Positions 27,068 through 35,488 of a stretch of DNA of 58,026 bases are shown piece by piece. The stretch covers positions 1 through 58,026 of the forward strand of contig JAEYFP010000060.1 in assembly GCA_023402845.1 (NCBI GenBank), in the 5' to 3' direction. Made by a program: the position numbers and the translations under genes. Positions within the stretch are counted from its first letter, which is position 1; each line of letters begins with the position of its first letter. The notes under the pieces are model-generated. The model ran no database searches and was not told where the DNA came from. It saw only the letters and a list, made by a program, of their open reading frames with translations. Origin of the DNA: Bacillota bacterium. GTDB lineage: Bacteria; Bacillota; Clostridia; Lachnospirales; Lachnospiraceae.

Positions 27068-27199
27068 GATAATATCCCTTTCCTCATATGACATAGTTTT
27101 GTAAACTACTTCTTGTTTTTCTTATATCAGTCTACGGGTTTTCTACCTTCCCGTCAATACTTTTTTCTATATTTATTGAGAAAAAATCAATCTTTCCGA

Positions 27200-27529
27200 T
27201 TAAATATCCAACCATGGTGTATCCCACCGGTATTTTTCCATATCCACATGTCCATCGACAAATTCAATTCCATCCGCCTCAAGCATTTCTCTTTGTCTGT
27301 TTGGTCCGCCAAAGGCAAAACCGGGTGCTGTGGAACCATCCTTTGTGACAACTCTATAGCATGGAATATCATCGGAATCCGGATTGACATGCAACGCATA
27401 ACCCACGACTCTCGACCAGCGTTTATTTCCTGCCAAACCTGCCACCTGCCCATAGGAGGCTACCGTACCCCGGGGAATTTTACGTACAACATCATAAATC
27501 AGTTGAAATGTATTTTTTTCTCTGCACAT
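27200..27529 (-). CDS. MGMT-like (alkyltransferase-like) protein with PCYRV motif
   Basis: The 109 residues match only the DNA-binding and active-site domain of O6-alkylguanine transferases: IPRGTVASYGQVAGLAG with the helix-turn-helix, then SRVVGYALH and the active-site region IPCYRVV. Full transferases read PCHRV, while alkyltransferase-like (ATL) proteins replace the Cys, usually by Trp. Here the Cys is kept but the His is Tyr. The N-terminal domain of MGMT is absent, as in ATL proteins. It probably senses or marks alkylated guanine; whether it transfers the group is unclear. It diverges from the DUF6311-like gene. Confidence 0.85.
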   Translation of the reverse strand: MCREKNTFQLIYDVVRKIPRGTVASYGQVAGLAGNKRWSRVVGYALHVNPDSDDIPCYRVVTKDGSTAPGFAFGGPNRQREMLEADGIEFVDGHVDMEKYRWDTPWLDI

Positions 27530-27651
27530 TTTAAAAACCTCCGGCCTTGCGGTTGCCTGCTACCCTCTGATTGTGTTAAAGTAACTATATGCATTATAAC
27601 AGTTTGTTTTGCAAATGAAAATGGAAATTTTGAGGAACCGCGGAGGCACAA

Positions 27652-29340
27652 ATGAAAGCATGCATGACATTGCATTTTAAAAAATTCGGAATTTTCTATG
27701 TTACGGGCCTTCTTTCCGCCCTGCTTTTTATTCTTATTTACGGTACTGCTATCCTGAATCCATCCTATACGGACTGGCTGATGGCCGGCGGTGATCTCTC
27801 TCAGCACTTCCTGGGATTTGCCCTGTATGCGGATGCCCCCTGGCAGCTTCAAATCGGCATGATGAATACCGCCGCATATCCGTTCAGCGAATCTGTCATA
27901 TTTACGGATTCCATTCCTCTCGCCGCAGTAATCGGAAAACTGTTTGCATCGCTCTTCTCCAAAAGTTTTCAATATTTCGGAATTTGGGGAATCCTCTGCT
28001 TTATACTGCAGGGGGTGCTTTCCTGCTTTCTTTTAAAAAAATACAGTAAAAACCCTGCTCTGCTGCTTCCGGCAAGCATGCTTTTTGTACTCTCCCCGAT
28101 TCTGCTCAGAAGAATGTTCTGGCACACCTCACTCGCTTCTCATTTTATAATTCTGATCGCACTGATTCTGATTGTCTATCAAAAAGACTATTTTTTAAAT
28201 ATCCGCCGCGCATGTATCGCCTGGGGACTGCTCGGTGCATTATGCGTCTTTGTCCATATCTACTTTCTGGCAATCTGCGGAATTCTGCTTATTTGCTTTA
28301 TGCTCTGCTACCTATTGGAAACATCCCTGATCCCTTTTCCAAAACGGATTTTTTATACGCTGCTTCCGCTCGCCTCCTATGCATGTGCGTCCCTGTTTTC
28401 CATATGGCTGCTCGGCGGTTTTTCCTCCGGCATGGATGACGGCGCACCCGGCCTTGGCTACTACAGCTTTAACTTTAACGGTTTTTTTAACCCGCAGGAC
28501 TGGTCCGGGCTTCTGCAAAATTTTCCGCTCTACGCCGACGGCCAATATGAAGGCTTTGCTTATTTAGGCCTCGGAGGAATTCTATTACTTATGACTGCCC
28601 TGTTTCTGTCCTTGCTTGCAATTTATCCGGCGCTTGAACGGCCGCGGCAATTTTTTAAAAACATCGGTGCTCTGATCGGCGCGCATAAACGCTGGATTGT
28701 CTATGCAGTCACCTTTTTGCTGATTCTGCTCGCCGCAGGCTCAAACGAGCTGTCCATGGGCTCCGAGCTTCTTGTAAAGCTGACACTGCCCGAAACACTT
28801 CTCAGTCTTTGGGATGTTTTTCGCTCGAGCGGGCGGCTGATCTGGCCTGCGGTATATATGCTGCTGCTGTTTGGCGTGATTGTCTGCATAAGAAAGCTTC
28901 CTTCACGAGCTGTTGTTCTTCTGCTTATCACCTGCCTTTCTCTTCAGCTTTTCGATCTGAAAGACATGCTTTCTGAAAAGCGTCAAGAATTTGCTTCTGT
29001 CAAAACATTCGAGAGCAGTCTGACGGACGCCTTCTGGCGTGATATTTTAAACAAGCGGAATTTGAGTCATATCGTTTTTTATGATAAGGAAAATTTATCT
29101 CAGGAGCAGCTATATGCCTTTACCTGGTACGCCGTTCAAAATGACCTGACAATCAATGATTTTTATTTTGCGCGCGCGCTCTCTTATCCGGTTAAGGCTG
29201 TTGCAGAGGATTTTTTTGCACATCCTGATGACCATACGCTGTATATCATGACATATGACTCGTATGAGGCTTACCAGCATTATGATCTCTCTTATTATAC
29301 GTTTGACGGATTTATCATCGGCTTGAAAACCTCTATCTGA
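27652..29340 (+). CDS. DUF6311-like polytopic membrane protein (GT-C-like)
   Basis: The 562 residues have about eleven membrane segments and a soluble C-terminal part of about 120 residues. The first outer loop has GGDLSQHFLGFALY and FTDSIPLAAV, as in DUF6311 proteins, which resemble GT-C glycosyltransferases that use lipid-linked sugars. It may add sugars to a surface glycan, but no acceptor or sugar is known. GGAGG lies before the ATG. It stands alone with no glycan gene beside it, so the function is only inferred. Confidence 0.7.
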   Translation: MKACMTLHFKKFGIFYVTGLLSALLFILIYGTAILNPSYTDWLMAGGDLSQHFLGFALYADAPWQLQIGMMNTAAYPFSESVIFTDSIPLAAVIGKLFASLFSKSFQYFGIWGILCFILQGVLSCFLLKKYSKNPALLLPASMLFVLSPILLRRMFWHTSLASHFIILIALILIVYQKDYFLNIRRACIAWGLLGALCVFVHIYFLAICGILLICFMLCYLLETSLIPFPKRIFYTLLPLASYACASLFSIWLLGGFSSGMDDGAPGLGYYSFNFNGFFNPQDWSGLLQNFPLYADGQYEGFAYLGLGGILLLMTALFLSLLAIYPALERPRQFFKNIGALIGAHKRWIVYAVTFLLILLAAGSNELSMGSELLVKLTLPETLLSLWDVFRSSGRLIWPAVYMLLLFGVIVCIRKLPSRAVVLLLITCLSLQLFDLKDMLSEKRQEFASVKTFESSLTDAFWRDILNKRNLSHIVFYDKENLSQEQLYAFTWYAVQNDLTINDFYFARALSYPVKAVAEDFFAHPDDHTLYIMTYDSYEAYQHYDLSYYTFDGFIIGLKTSI

Positions 29341-29411
29341 TCGCTGCCGGAAAGTGATTGCCAAACTGTCGTTAAACAGCAATCAGGAGATGTGTTACCG
29401 GAACATTTTTC

Positions 29412-29439
29412 TTGACTTCGCCTACCAGACTGTTATAAT
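29412..29439 (+). promoter_or_regulatory. Promoter of the flavin reductase-rubredoxin gene
   Basis: TTGACT (29412-29417) and TATAAT (29434-29439) are 16 nt apart, 41 nt before the ATG. Confidence 0.7.
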
Positions 29440-29480
29440 AACATTAGTAATTTTTACTGATTTTGAAAGAGAGGTTTTTT

Positions 29481-30143
29481 ATGGACTTAAATGTACTCAG
29501 GAATCTGTCGTATGGTGTTTATGTCGTTTCGACGCTGGATCAGGAGAGACCCACCGGCTGTATCGCAAACAGCATCATGCAGATCACTTCTACTCCGGTC
29601 ACTGTCGCGGTCAGCATGAACCACGATAACTATACAAATAGCTGCATCAAAGCTTCCGGTACTTTTGCGGTATCTATTCTCACGGTAGACAGCGATCCCG
29701 GTCTGATCGGCAGATTCGGGTTTCAGTCAGGAAAGGATCATGATAAATTTGACGGGCTTTCATTTGAAACCGCGGCCGGTCTTCCCGTAATACAGGATTC
29801 CTGCGGTTATATGACGTTTCAGGTGATTAATTCCGTGGAAACCTCCACTCATACGATCTTTATCGGCGAACTGACGGGTTGCAGTGTGCTTGGGAATCTG
29901 GATCCGATGACCTATTCCTATTATCATAACGTTGTCAAGGGAAAAAGTCCGAAAAATGCACCGACCTATATTCCCTCCCTCGACGGAAGTGAAACAGCTT
30001 CCGATGCTCCTGAAAAAAAGCCCGTCTACAAATGCAGCGTCTGCGGCTACGAATATGACGGTGATACCCCATTTGATGAGCTTCCCGGCGATTATGTATG
30101 CCCGATCTGCAAACAGCCGAAATCAGTTTTTATCAAACTTTAA
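29481..30143 (+). CDS. Flavin reductase-rubredoxin fusion (high molecular weight rubredoxin)
   Basis: The product (220 residues) joins an FMN-binding flavin reductase domain (residues 1-160) to a rubredoxin (about 183-220) with CSVCGYEYDG and CPICKQP, the four Cys that bind one iron. Such Hrb proteins take electrons from NADH and pass them to flavodiiron proteins that reduce oxygen or nitric oxide in anaerobes. No flavodiiron gene is in the window. The ATG at 29481 follows GAGAGG; an in-frame TTG at 29463 is less likely. It has its own promoter and converges with sdaAA. Confidence 0.9.
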   Translation: MDLNVLRNLSYGVYVVSTLDQERPTGCIANSIMQITSTPVTVAVSMNHDNYTNSCIKASGTFAVSILTVDSDPGLIGRFGFQSGKDHDKFDGLSFETAAGLPVIQDSCGYMTFQVINSVETSTHTIFIGELTGCSVLGNLDPMTYSYYHNVVKGKSPKNAPTYIPSLDGSETASDAPEKKPVYKCSVCGYEYDGDTPFDELPGDYVCPICKQPKSVFIKL

Positions 30144-30168
30144 ATTGACGGCTGACCTGTTAGGATTA

Positions 30169-31029
30169 TCACATACACATACTACAGCCTGTTTTGGTTG
30201 CCGCACAGCCGCCGAGAGCAGTCTCACGCAAAGCTTCCGGCATACTCTTTCCAACCTTGAGCATCGCTTCCGTCATCTCATCAAACGGGACAGTATGGAT
30301 GATACCGCTTAAGGAAAGCTGTGCGCTTGCAAATGCATTTGATACGCCGATCACATTTCTGCTCTGACACGGTGCTTCCACAAGTCCGCCAATCGGGTCG
30401 CACACCATTCCGAGAAGATTGGAGAGGGCAAATGCCGATGCGTTCAGGCACATTTGAGGCGTACCGGAAAGCAGCTCAACAATCAGGGATGCGGCCATCG
30501 CCGATGCTGTTCCCACCTCGGCCTGACAGCCGGCCTCCGCCCCCGCCACACTTGCATTCCGTGTAATGAGATAGCCGATTGCTCCGGCATTCAACATTCC
30601 TTTTAAAAGCTGCTCCTCTGAAAAATCAAATGCATCCTCCAGTCCGAACAATACACCCGGCAGTACTCCGGCAGAACCTGCGGTCGGTGCCGCAACAATC
30701 AGACCCATAGAGGCATTGACTTCCAGTACGGACATCGCATAACAGATCGCACGGCTCATCGCTTTTCCGCATAAATTTGTATGCTCCGCCGCATAGTCCG
30801 CCGCTTTTTTTGCATTACCGCTGATCAGACCGCCATTCGTTTGAATTTCCTGTTTCAGCGCTTTACTTGCGGATGTCCGCATAATTTGTAGACTCCGTTT
30901 CAGCTTTTTCAGCACTTCTTTTTCGCTCAGTCTTCCATGCTCCGTTTCACGTGCAAGCATAATCTCCGAGATTGGCTGCTTTCTATTTTTACATTCTTCT
31001 AATAAATCAAGTCCTGACTGAATTTCCAT
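30169..31029 (-). CDS. sdaAA: L-serine dehydratase alpha subunit (iron-sulfur)
   Basis: This subunit of the two-part clostridial L-serine dehydratase holds the [4Fe-4S] cluster that turns L-serine into pyruvate and ammonia. The product (286 residues from the chosen start) carries the conserved Cys in GMVCDPIGG and EAPCQSRN, the last in AATKTGC, and the substrate loop APTAGSAGVLPG. The ATG at 31029 has GAGGG upstream; the longer frame would overlap the sdaAB end. It follows sdaAB by 29 nt in one operon. Confidence 0.94.
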   Translation of the reverse strand: MEIQSGLDLLEECKNRKQPISEIMLARETEHGRLSEKEVLKKLKRSLQIMRTSASKALKQEIQTNGGLISGNAKKAADYAAEHTNLCGKAMSRAICYAMSVLEVNASMGLIVAAPTAGSAGVLPGVLFGLEDAFDFSEEQLLKGMLNAGAIGYLITRNASVAGAEAGCQAEVGTASAMAASLIVELLSGTPQMCLNASAFALSNLLGMVCDPIGGLVEAPCQSRNVIGVSNAFASAQLSLSGIIHTVPFDEMTEAMLKVGKSMPEALRETALGGCAATKTGCSMCM

Positions 31030-31058
31030 GGATTCGCCCTCTTTGTACGTTTTCTGGT

Positions 31059-31733
31059 CTACGACCATCCCTGCAGCAGCATAACGCTATGAACATTATC
31101 GAGCTTTTGCATTTCCTCTAAAATATCCTCCGGTATCTGCTCGTCCGCCTCCATGACAGTATAGGCAATTTTCCCCTTTTCTTCACGGTACATGCGCATA
31201 AACGCTATATTCACCTGCCGTCTGCTGAGAATTGCCGTGAGGCCGGCAATAATCCCCGGAACATCCTCCTGTTTTACGATGATCGTACTGTATTCGCCGG
31301 TAAAATCAACATCGATGCCATTGATGCGCACGATGCGGATTTTACCGCCTCCGACGGATTGCCCCCTGACGGACATCTGTTTCCCCTGTGCACCCGTGAG
31401 AAAAATATCAACCGTATTGGGATGGTCCGTCTTTGTTGTCTCATCCACTTTAAATAGAAACTTAAGGCCTTCTGCCCCGGCAGCGGCAAACGAATCCCTG
31501 ATCCGCTCGTCATCCGGCTTAAAGCCCAGAATGCCGCCAAGCAGCGCCTTATCCGTGCCATGTCCGCGATAGGTCTTTGAAAAGGATCCATATAAAATAA
31601 ATTGTACTTTTTCCGGCTTATCAAGGAACAGATTTCTTGCAAGCAGCGCAATCGAAGCAGCGCCCGCGGTATGGGAGCTTGACGGCCCAATCATATTCGG
31701 ACCAATTACATCAAATAAACTGATAAACTCCAT
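31059..31733 (-). CDS. sdaAB: L-serine dehydratase beta subunit with ACT domain
   Basis: The 224 residues have the beta-domain start with SLFDVIGPNMIGPSSSHTAG, the serine-binding sequence of the family, and a C-terminal ACT domain (about 150-224) that likely responds to serine or an amino acid. It pairs with the alpha subunit encoded directly downstream. The product is cytosolic. GGAGG precedes the ATG. Confidence 0.94.
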   Translation of the reverse strand: MEFISLFDVIGPNMIGPSSSHTAGAASIALLARNLFLDKPEKVQFILYGSFSKTYRGHGTDKALLGGILGFKPDDERIRDSFAAAGAEGLKFLFKVDETTKTDHPNTVDIFLTGAQGKQMSVRGQSVGGGKIRIVRINGIDVDFTGEYSTIIVKQEDVPGIIAGLTAILSRRQVNIAFMRMYREEKGKIAYTVMEADEQIPEDILEEMQKLDNVHSVMLLQGWS

Positions 31734-31783
31734 TGCCCTGCCTCCTTTTCAGAAAAGCTCTTTCTCATTCAATCAAACCATAA

Positions 31784-32380
31784 TTATCCATAAAAATCAA
31801 GCGGTAACGCATACTCCCGTTCTAACAGTTCTTCACAGATTTCCATATGAAGCAGTTCAAAAGGAAGGATTTTCAACAGCTTTTCCGCCAACTTCTGCTT
31901 ATTCAAGCCGGATACCCTTCCCAGTCCATTTCGTTTTATAATGGAAATCAGTTCATTTCGCCACAAAAGCCGAAGCTGGTTTTTCAACTTCGCCTCAGGA
32001 TTTGGTTTTGCCGCTTTTATGAGCACAAGTTCAGTATGTTTGTCCTTATATTGCTTAATACAATAGATTCCCCAGAAATCCGGCAAATACTCCCGCACAC
32101 GATCTGCATACTTCACGCCTGTCACAAGATAAACGGCATCACAGTACAAATTATAATATTTTATCTGACCGGAAAGCCTCTCCAGAGAATCCCGGTCACT
32201 CTTGATCTCAAAACCTGTCAGTTCTTCGGAAACCATAAACGCATCCGCCCTACTGCGTCCAATGTTGAATTCCTCAAAAATCCTAAGCCGTTTTCCCTGC
32301 ATTTCATAATAATCGAATAAAATCGTCCTCATGTCCCTGTCAAGCAGGTCATGCTTTCTGAGTATTTCTTCCGCCATCAT
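31784..32380 (-). CDS. sce7726-family protein, PD-(D/E)XK nuclease-like
   Basis: The 198 residues match the sce7726 family. Residues about 35-90 show the order of a PD-(D/E)XK nuclease core: FEEF (Glu), SRADAF (Asp), GFEIKSD (ExK), then a helix with SGQIKYY (Gln). This is the pattern of restriction-like and Holliday-junction-like nucleases. Activity is not shown. The start overlaps the end of the YcaQ-type glycosylase gene by 4 nt, so the two are translated together. The C-terminal half is helical and basic and may bind DNA. Confidence 0.8.
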   Translation of the reverse strand: MMAEEILRKHDLLDRDMRTILFDYYEMQGKRLRIFEEFNIGRSRADAFMVSEELTGFEIKSDRDSLERLSGQIKYYNLYCDAVYLVTGVKYADRVREYLPDFWGIYCIKQYKDKHTELVLIKAAKPNPEAKLKNQLRLLWRNELISIIKRNGLGRVSGLNKQKLAEKLLKILPFELLHMEICEELLEREYALPLDFYG

Positions 32381-33600
32381 TCCATCTTAGCCGCCGTATT
32401 TCCATTGTTTAGATACACTTTACTGCACTCATTGAATTTTGCAAACCGCCTTATGCAGTTCTCGATTGCTGTTTGAAGTCTTTTTGTTTGATTTACATTT
32501 TCTTCATACCAGACATTTTTAACTGTTAAAGTGCTTGTCTTTTTATCGGCGACAGCCTCCACACGCCCGATTAGACGCTCTCCATAAAGTAGCGGCAAAA
32601 CATAAAATCCGTATTTTCGCTTAACGGCAGGCGTATAGATTTCCCAGGTATATGCAAAACCAAACAGAGCATAGATCAGCTTTCGATCCCACATCATACA
32701 ATCCAGCGGGGCAATTAATTCACAACGTGGTTTCCATTTTTTATTTTGCAGAACAGTCTCGATAAGCGGTAAATCCTCAGAACGGCAAAATAGGGGGTCC
32801 TTCAATCCCTCCACCTTGATCTCAAGAATTTTCCCTTCCTGAAGTAATTCTCTGAATATGCCGTCTCTTAGCTGTGATTTCAATCCCCATATATTTAGCC
32901 ATGCGTCGGACGGACGGTTCCAAATAAGTCCAACTGCCCCTATCCGCCGCAGAACGCGCCATTTCTGATGTGCAGCCTCGTCTGCCAGAGGGTCCGGGGC
33001 ATTAAGCAATTCGGCAGGCAAATGATGATCGGCAAGATCGTAATACTTTCTCGTACCTTTCTTGTGATGAATAATCAGTTCCCCGGTGGAGTACAGTTGC
33101 TCCAGTACCGAGCGGGCAGCATTGGAGCCGCCATCCCAATTACCACTCCAATGGATAGAGGAATGCCAGTTTATCTTTCCTTGTATGGGCAGTTCATCAG
33201 ACCCTACCGGACCATAGTCTTTGATATAGGATTTCGCTTGTTTTTCTAATGCGGCAAGTCCTTCAAATTGCAGACCGCCGGCTCTCGCAGCTTTGCGGTA
33301 ACGCTCAAAATAAGGCCAATTTTCTGCCGGAATGATAGAGAGATTTTTATCAGGATAATCAACAAGTTTAAAGTCCTGATACAGCAGCTCATAAAGAGTT
33401 TGTTTTGTAAAATTCTTAACGCGCGACTGCAAGGTGAGCTCTGCATTCTTGCCGCAGGAATCCACCGGGTCAAATTGAATACAGCCCGCCTGACGTATAA
33501 AATCAAGTGCACCCTGTTTCCCGATAAATCTGTATTCGCCCAGCAATCCATGCTTAAGAAGTATCAGTTGCCTTGCTTGTGAATTGGATAAAATAATCAT
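32377..33600 (-). CDS. YcaQ/AlkZ-family DNA glycosylase (HTH_42)
   Basis: The 407 residues belong to the HTH_42 winged-helix family, whose members AlkZ and E. coli YcaQ remove bulky alkylated bases and unhook interstrand crosslinks. The catalytic QxD motif is present as QFDPVD at about residue 38, matching the YcaQ type (QΦD). Later family sequences include EVKARQP-free beta segments such as LIAPLDCMMWDRK and LYGERLIGRVEA. It overlaps the sce7726 gene by 4 nt and lies about 100 nt below a WYL regulator gene. Whether it protects against antibiotics made by competitors or acts in general repair is unknown. Confidence 0.86.
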   Translation of the reverse strand: MIILSNSQARQLILLKHGLLGEYRFIGKQGALDFIRQAGCIQFDPVDSCGKNAELTLQSRVKNFTKQTLYELLYQDFKLVDYPDKNLSIIPAENWPYFERYRKAARAGGLQFEGLAALEKQAKSYIKDYGPVGSDELPIQGKINWHSSIHWSGNWDGGSNAARSVLEQLYSTGELIIHHKKGTRKYYDLADHHLPAELLNAPDPLADEAAHQKWRVLRRIGAVGLIWNRPSDAWLNIWGLKSQLRDGIFRELLQEGKILEIKVEGLKDPLFCRSEDLPLIETVLQNKKWKPRCELIAPLDCMMWDRKLIYALFGFAYTWEIYTPAVKRKYGFYVLPLLYGERLIGRVEAVADKKTSTLTVKNVWYEENVNQTKRLQTAIENCIRRFAKFNECSKVYLNNGNTAAKME

Positions 33601-33702
33601 GGTTTTTCTCCGATCGGTTAAATTATATTATACCATTCATTACTTCTTCCTTCAATCGCCATCAAGATAACATATCTTTTTGCACCGGACACCGCCGGCA
33701 TT

Positions 33703-34644
33703 TCACTTAGAAATAAAATGTCTTTTTATCGTATCTAATCTTTCAAGAATTAAATTTTTCAAACTTGTCGGCTGAATGGAAAAAATCGCTTCACCATACG
33801 AAATAACATAATTGGCAATAAAATTTTCCTCTCCTTTGTTATAAAAACCCCTCACGTAGTATTCTCCATTTTTGTAATATAGCTCCATTGATGGGTAATG
33901 CTCTTTATGAAATAGATCCGCACCCTTAATGGAAATACCCAACTCAAAATCAATCGACGTTTTATCCCGGAATAGTTCCTTCGGAGAAATAAGATATGAA
34001 GAAAGGGGCCTCGCCATATATTTATCACAGCGATGCACAGACTGAATTTTATCACACCGAAAAACCTGCGGCCCTTTTGTTTGGAAATTATACGCCGTGG
34101 CATACCATTGTCCATAGGCAGATGTAATATAAAAAAACTGGACAGCATACTTTTGGTTACTTCCTCCTTTTGCATACCAGATTTCGCATACATTTTCTTC
34201 AATCGCCATGTTCAGTACATCTTTTAAAAAACTGCATTCATTCTCGTTTTGGTAACTCCCCAAACTGAAAATTAATTCCATTTTCCGCAGTTTTTTCATT
34301 CGTTCTTCTGATATGCATCCCTCAAATTTTTGCTTAAGCTTTTGGATATTCAAATGAAACGGTGTCGATTGATAGGCACTCAGTGTTTGCATAGAAAAAT
34401 ACAACGCATAAACCTCATCAGTTGTAAAATTAATGGGAGATAATAAGCGGTTAGGGAGAATACCATAGCCGCCGCTGCGCCCAGACGATGAATAAATAGG
34501 CATCCCGATTTCTTCTAGAGACTGTATATCCCGCAACGCTGTGCTTCTGGAAATGGAGTATCTGTCCATAATACTTTTCAGATTAAAGGATTTTTTATCA
34601 TTGAGGTATCTCATCATGTCGTTAAGCCTCTCTGATTTTTTCAT
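33703..34644 (-). CDS. WYL-domain transcriptional regulator
   Basis: The 313 residues start with a DeoR-like helix-turn-helix (about 1-60: RYSISRSTALRDIQSLEEIG) followed by a WYL domain (about 140-220) and a C-terminal WCX part. WYL proteins bind nucleic acids or nucleotides and often control DNA repair or defence genes. It lies upstream of the glycosylase and nuclease-like genes on the same strand and diverges from the peptidase E-like gene, so it could control either. AGAGGA precedes the ATG. The gene is more AT-rich than the metabolic genes around it. Confidence 0.88.
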   Translation of the reverse strand: MKKSERLNDMMRYLNDKKSFNLKSIMDRYSISRSTALRDIQSLEEIGMPIYSSSGRSGGYGILPNRLLSPINFTTDEVYALYFSMQTLSAYQSTPFHLNIQKLKQKFEGCISEERMKKLRKMELIFSLGSYQNENECSFLKDVLNMAIEENVCEIWYAKGGSNQKYAVQFFYITSAYGQWYATAYNFQTKGPQVFRCDKIQSVHRCDKYMARPLSSYLISPKELFRDKTSIDFELGISIKGADLFHKEHYPSMELYYKNGEYYVRGFYNKGEENFIANYVISYGEAIFSIQPTSLKNLILERLDTIKRHFISK

Positions 34645-34678
34645 TTTTTCTTCCTCTCAAAATAAATAGTTTCACTTA

Positions 34679-34706
34679 TTGATACCATTAGCTATTATAC
34701 TACAAT
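34679..34706 (+). promoter_or_regulatory. Promoter of the peptidase E-like gene
   Basis: TTGATA (34679-34684) and TACAAT (34701-34706) are 16 nt apart in the space shared with the divergent WYL gene. Confidence 0.6.
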
Positions 34707-34740
34707 TAAAAGAATAAGAAAAGGAAGGAGCAACCGTTTT

Positions 34741-35355
34741 ATGAAAAAACTATTTTTAGTATCCTCTTTTAAAGATACTGCCGGCATCTTTGCAGATTTT
34801 GAAAAAGACCTGAACGGTAAGACCGTAACCTTTATACCAACAGCGAGCCTGGTAGAAAAGGTTGTATTTTATGTAAACGCAGGGAGAAAGGCACTCGAAC
34901 AGATGGGATTGATCGTTGATGAATTGGATCTATCAACCGCAGCAGCAGACGAAATAATCTCCAAAATAAAAACCAATGATTTTATCTATGTGACAGGGGG
35001 AAATACGTTCTTTTTGCTGCAGGAGCTGAAAAGAACCGGAGCAGATAACCTAATTATTGAGGAAGTCAATTCCGGTAAACTTTATATTGGGGAATCTGCC
35101 GGAGCAATGATTGCTTCAGCAAATATTGAATATGCAAAGAGTATGGATAGTGCAAAGAAGGCACCGGACTTAGAAAACTTTGATGCTCTGGGTTTGGTGG
35201 ATTTCTATACGATACCGCACTATACTAATCCACCATTTAAGAAAATCGCGAAAAATATGGCGGCCACCTATTCTTCGAAATTAAACTTAGCTTTAATTAG
35301 TAATAACGATGCCATATTGGTCAACGACAACGAAATAAAAATGCTGTCCTGCTGA
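34741..35355 (+). CDS. Peptidase E-like protein (S51, type 1 glutamine amidotransferase fold)
   Basis: The 204 residues match the S51 family of dipeptidase E and cyanophycinase-like enzymes. The nucleophile Ser lies in IGESAGAM (about residue 120), the oxyanion loop is VTGGNTFFLL, and a conserved His is in IPHYTNPP. These enzymes cleave Asp-X dipeptides, but many clostridial members are of unknown substrate. GGAAGGAG lies before the ATG. The gene is AT-rich and paired divergently with the WYL regulator. A strong terminator follows. Confidence 0.87.
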   Translation: MKKLFLVSSFKDTAGIFADFEKDLNGKTVTFIPTASLVEKVVFYVNAGRKALEQMGLIVDELDLSTAAADEIISKIKTNDFIYVTGGNTFFLLQELKRTGADNLIIEEVNSGKLYIGESAGAMIASANIEYAKSMDSAKKAPDLENFDALGLVDFYTIPHYTNPPFKKIAKNMAATYSSKLNLALISNNDAILVNDNEIKMLSC

Positions 35356-35388
35356 GAACAGACACGCCCAAAAAAATGTATTATGAAA

Positions 35389-35425
35389 GAACAGCGGTTT
35401 AAAAATAAGACCGCTGTTCTCTGCT
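35389..35425. terminator. Bidirectional terminator between pepE-like and trpB-like genes
   Basis: GAACAGCGGT (35389-35398) pairs with ACCGCTGTTC (35410-35419). On the plus strand TCTGCTT follows; on the minus strand TTTCAT follows. It separates two convergent genes. Confidence 0.7.
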
Positions 35426-35488
35426 TCGTTAAGGGATACGGCAGCTATGCCGCCCATACCCGGCACAATAAAGTGAATTTTCCCCTGT

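Noticed and set aside
27113..27655. 180-codon plus-strand frame
   Set aside because: It lies opposite the MGMT-like gene, whose helix-turn-helix and PCYRV motifs are clear.
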